Shown piece after piece: positions 32,103 through 34,300 of a stretch of DNA of 34,300 bases. Location of the stretch: the NCBI GenBank assembly GCA_027032075.1, contig JALVOC010000107.1, forward strand, positions 1 through 34,300, read 5' to 3'. Position numbers and translations under genes: made by a program. The stretch is from Chromatiales bacterium (GTDB taxonomy: Bacteria > Pseudomonadota > Gammaproteobacteria > UBA6429 > Thiohalophilaceae). The stretch's first letter is position 1, and each line of letters begins with the position of its first letter. The notes beneath the pieces are model-generated. The model ran no database searches. It saw nothing but the letters and a program-made list of their open reading frames with translations, and was not told where the DNA came from.

Positions 32103-33122
32103 ATGTTGTATTTGCAGCAGATGAAGAACCCGGGCAATTTTTCGAGAATTGCGCGTGGTATGAGAAAAGTGTGGTTCATCTGCATTGTTCTGCTGGCAAT
32201 CGGCCCGCTCGGGGCTTGTGCCTCCTTCGACAAAGCCGCTCCGGAAAGTACTGACACTCCTTCATATTTGACCCCCTGGCGGTCATTACAGACTGCACCG
32301 CAGGAGAGTACCTTTGCCTCCGGTATGTCGGGCGGTGGTGGTTTGCTTCAATTAGGACGCCCGGTTGCGGTGGCTGCTTGGGGTGGTGTTCATCTCTATA
32401 TTGCTGATATCGGGCATCAGGCGATATTACGTTATGATCGCATGCGCGATACCTTTTCCATCTTTTACAGGATGGAGATTTCGCCTGATACCCGCATGCA
32501 GGTCACGATGGATGAATCACTGTATATCACCGATCCATACAACGGCCAGGTGCTACATGTCAGTCGTGACGGTATCCTGGTGCGAACCTTCCGTGACTAT
32601 AATCTGCAAAGGCCTCTGGCTGTGGTGGAGGATAACGCTCGCGGTCGGATCCTGATCATCGACGGGCATTTTGATCAGATCCTTGCATTCAACCGGCTTG
32701 GCCGGCTGATACAAATTATCCACCCGCTCGATGATGACGGACAATTGATCTCGGGGTTGCGTGATTTGGCAATCGGGCCGGAGGGGTTGTATTTGCTGGA
32801 TCAACGGCAAAGGCGGATTGTTGTTACAGATATGGAGGGGCAGTTTCGCTATTCATTTGGCGCTGATGTGCTGCGACAACCAGTGGCGATTAGACTGGAA
32901 GGGGAAAGTCGTCTTATCGTGGCGGATACCTTCGACAGCAGCCTGAAAGTTTTTGTCGCCGGGGAAAAAATCTACCATCAATTTGCTTCTGAGGCTGTTT
33001 CCGTCATACAGCTTACGGATCTGTGTATCGATGGCAATTGGCTCTATCTGGCTGATGCGACAGGTGCACGAATCGAGATTATGCAGATTGATCCTGGCGC
33101 ACTCACGAAGGAGACAATATGA
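32103..33122 (+). CDS. NHL-like beta-propeller lipoprotein (divergent)
   Basis: The lipobox PLGAC marks lipidation. From ATG 32103 (GGGA 7 bases before it) the modified cysteine is C39; from ATG 32160 it is C20, which gives a more usual lipoprotein signal (RKVWFICIVLLAIGPLGAC), so the true start may be 32160. The mature domain has about six degenerate NHL units (RPVAVAAWGGVHLYIADIG, RPLAVVEDNARGRILIIDG, GLRDLAIGPEGLYLLDQ, QPVAIRLEGESRLIVADTF). They are weaker than in the other NHL proteins of the window. Its stop overlaps the start of the next NHL gene by 4 bases, so the two are made together, probably as a pair on the same membrane surface. Confidence 0.9.
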   Translation: MLYLQQMKNPGNFSRIARGMRKVWFICIVLLAIGPLGACASFDKAAPESTDTPSYLTPWRSLQTAPQESTFASGMSGGGGLLQLGRPVAVAAWGGVHLYIADIGHQAILRYDRMRDTFSIFYRMEISPDTRMQVTMDESLYITDPYNGQVLHVSRDGILVRTFRDYNLQRPLAVVEDNARGRILIIDGHFDQILAFNRLGRLIQIIHPLDDDGQLISGLRDLAIGPEGLYLLDQRQRRIVVTDMEGQFRYSFGADVLRQPVAIRLEGESRLIVADTFDSSLKVFVAGEKIYHQFASEAVSVIQLTDLCIDGNWLYLADATGARIEIMQIDPGALTKETI

Positions 33123-34201
33123 AGCACCAGCCCGGGCAAATCTTTTCCAATATCCTGTTGTTGCTGTCGGCGATGACGTTGCTTGCCTCATGCGCTTCAA
33201 CAGAGTCTTCGAGTTTGCAATTTTCCCTCAATCAGACCCAGGCAGGCCGGGTATGGCCTGACTTGCCTGAAGTCCCCCGCTATCGATACGCCGGCCAGCT
33301 GACCGGAGAGGATAATTTTGTTTCTGATGAGGGCGAGGTGAGCGGTTTTACTTCGGCAATGCGATGGCTCGCGGGGTTGGGCAGTGATAATGAGGAGAAA
33401 AATATTTTGCAGCGCCCGCAAGGTATTGCCATTGATAATGAGGGACGGATTTTCGTTTCCGATGTCAGCCGCCAGGCGGTGTTTGATTTCGATGTGATGA
33501 ATGGTGAATTGCATATCTGGGAATGGGCGCAACCCGGGGTTCATTTTATTGCGCCAATTGGTGTGGCCCTGGGTGAAAACGGTGAACTGCTGGTTGCCGA
33601 TGCCGAGTTAGGTTATGTGGTGCGTCTGGATCAGGAGGGTAAGCCACTGGGAATTATTGGCGAGGGGATTTTAACCCGCCCTACCGGGGTGGCCAGGGAT
33701 GCAGAGGACGGAATTATTTATGTTGCCGATACCCGTGCCGATGATATAAAAATCTTTACCGACAAGGGAAGATTGATCAAAAAGCTTGGCAGACCCGGTA
33801 CCGCAGCGGGGGAATTTAATGCCCCCACCCATCTGGCGTTTGCTGGCGGGAAACTCTATGTGGCCGATACCTTGAACTCCCGGATTCAGGTATTTGACGA
33901 CACCGGAAAAGTATTGAAGCTGTTTGGTGAGCGTGGCCTGTATGTCGGTAACATGAACCGTCCCAAAGGGGTTGCTGTGGACGATGAGGGTAATATTTAT
34001 ATTGTTGAATCCTATCAGGATCACCTCTTGATTTTTAACGCTGACGGAGAATTTTTACTTCCCATCGGTGGTACCGGCAATGGTGTGGGTCGTTTCTATC
34101 TGCCTGCCGGAATTGGTATCGATCGTTCCAACCGTATCTATGTTGCAGATATGTTTAACGGTCGGGTGGTGGTGTTTCAGTATTTGGGGGAACGGGAATG
34201 A
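33119..34201 (+). CDS. NHL-repeat beta-propeller lipoprotein
   Basis: The lipoprotein signal ends LLASC (C25). A linker with WPDLPEVPRYRY, similar to FPMPPEQPRFIF in the protein at 14432, leads to six clear NHL units. Examples are RPQGIAIDNEGRIFVSDVS, RPTGVARDAEDGIIYVADT, APTHLAFAGGKLYVADTLN, RPKGVAVDDEGNIYIVES and LPAGIGIDRSNRIYVADMF. The 360-residue length fits one propeller plus linker. It is coupled to the previous gene (ATGA) and to the next (ATGA), so three genes are co-translated. The pairing of a clear and a degenerate propeller lipoprotein suggests a scaffold complex; ligands are unknown. Confidence 0.93.
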   Translation: MKHQPGQIFSNILLLLSAMTLLASCASTESSSLQFSLNQTQAGRVWPDLPEVPRYRYAGQLTGEDNFVSDEGEVSGFTSAMRWLAGLGSDNEEKNILQRPQGIAIDNEGRIFVSDVSRQAVFDFDVMNGELHIWEWAQPGVHFIAPIGVALGENGELLVADAELGYVVRLDQEGKPLGIIGEGILTRPTGVARDAEDGIIYVADTRADDIKIFTDKGRLIKKLGRPGTAAGEFNAPTHLAFAGGKLYVADTLNSRIQVFDDTGKVLKLFGERGLYVGNMNRPKGVAVDDEGNIYIVESYQDHLLIFNADGEFLLPIGGTGNGVGRFYLPAGIGIDRSNRIYVADMFNGRVVVFQYLGERE

Positions 34202-34300
34202 AGAGCAGGATCCCGCATATCTATCTGTTAGGTCTGATGATGTTACCGGTGGTGGTGGAGGCGGCGCGGGTGTCGGATGTAGCCGGCACGGTGCACAACC
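34198..34300 (+). CDS. Start of an exported protein, probably another multihaem cytochrome (partial)
   Basis: ATG 34198 overlaps the previous stop by 4 bases. The 34 visible residues are a signal peptide (IPHIYLLGLMMLPVVVEA) followed by ARVSDVAGTVHN. An early H-N after a short mature start recalls TKHNLS at the same place in the tetraheme protein, so a cytochrome of the doubled CXXCH type is a reasonable guess. No haem site lies within the window. Confidence 0.6.
   Translation, partial: MKSRIPHIYLLGLMMLPVVVEAARVSDVAGTVHN

Overview
The window looks like chromosomal DNA of a gammaproteobacterium. The left edge has the prmA plus zinc-ribbon (DUF3426-type) pair found there, next to a complete System I cytochrome c maturation set, ccmABCDEFGHI. 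I cannot name the genus; a marine or sulfur/iron-cycling lineage able to exchange electrons with the outside of the cell is an inference from gene content.

Layout. (1) 1-9317, minus strand: ccmA-B-C-D-E-F-G-H-I, then prmA, then a zinc-ribbon protein cut by the window edge. (2) 9442-9656: a nested palindromic element in the gap between ccmA and the rightward genes. (3) 9819-11723, plus: a heptaheme cytochrome between two small two-helix membrane proteins with HAMP-like segments. (4) 11808-13957, minus: two secreted cytochromes, each with three class I c-type haem sites. (5) 13958-14431: a divergent control region with two sequences matching the sigma-54 (-24/-12) promoter, one on each strand. 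(6) 14432-34300 and beyond, plus: a long extracellular-electron-transfer locus. It holds an NHL lipoprotein; an octahaem cytochrome; an inner-membrane module (octahaem cytochrome with C-terminal anchor, b-type cytochrome, 38-residue membrane peptide, membrane triheme cytochrome); an NHL protein; an 18-haem cytochrome; a tetraheme cytochrome with the sequence plan of the Geobacter filament cytochrome OmcE; a parvulin-type prolyl isomerase; an outer-membrane beta-barrel; four small triheme c7-like cytochromes around two paralogous helical proteins; two more NHL lipoproteins; and the start of another exported protein.

How it may work together (inference). Electrons would leave the quinone pool through the b-type cytochrome and its anchored multihaem partners, cross the periplasm on the octahaem and triheme cytochromes, pass the outer membrane through a barrel/multihaem conduit, and reach an OmcE-like cytochrome filament outside. 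The prolyl isomerase would serve folding or export, and the beta-propeller (NHL) proteins would act as scaffolds or assembly factors. The adjacent ccm set would supply haem attachment for at least 66 predicted c-type haem sites encoded here (65 CXXCH and one CX3CH). The tetraheme gene has its own long leader and a strong terminator directly behind it, as expected for a subunit made in excess.

Most interesting points: the OmcE-like filament candidate in a gammaproteobacterial setting; the mirror-image gene order (triheme A, triheme B, helical, helical, triheme B, triheme A); the unfused CbcL-like inner-membrane module with a tiny membrane peptide; the paired divergent sigma-54 promoters; and a remnant of a lost paralogous cytochrome behind the first octahaem gene. 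All functions come from reading the sequence; no searches were run.
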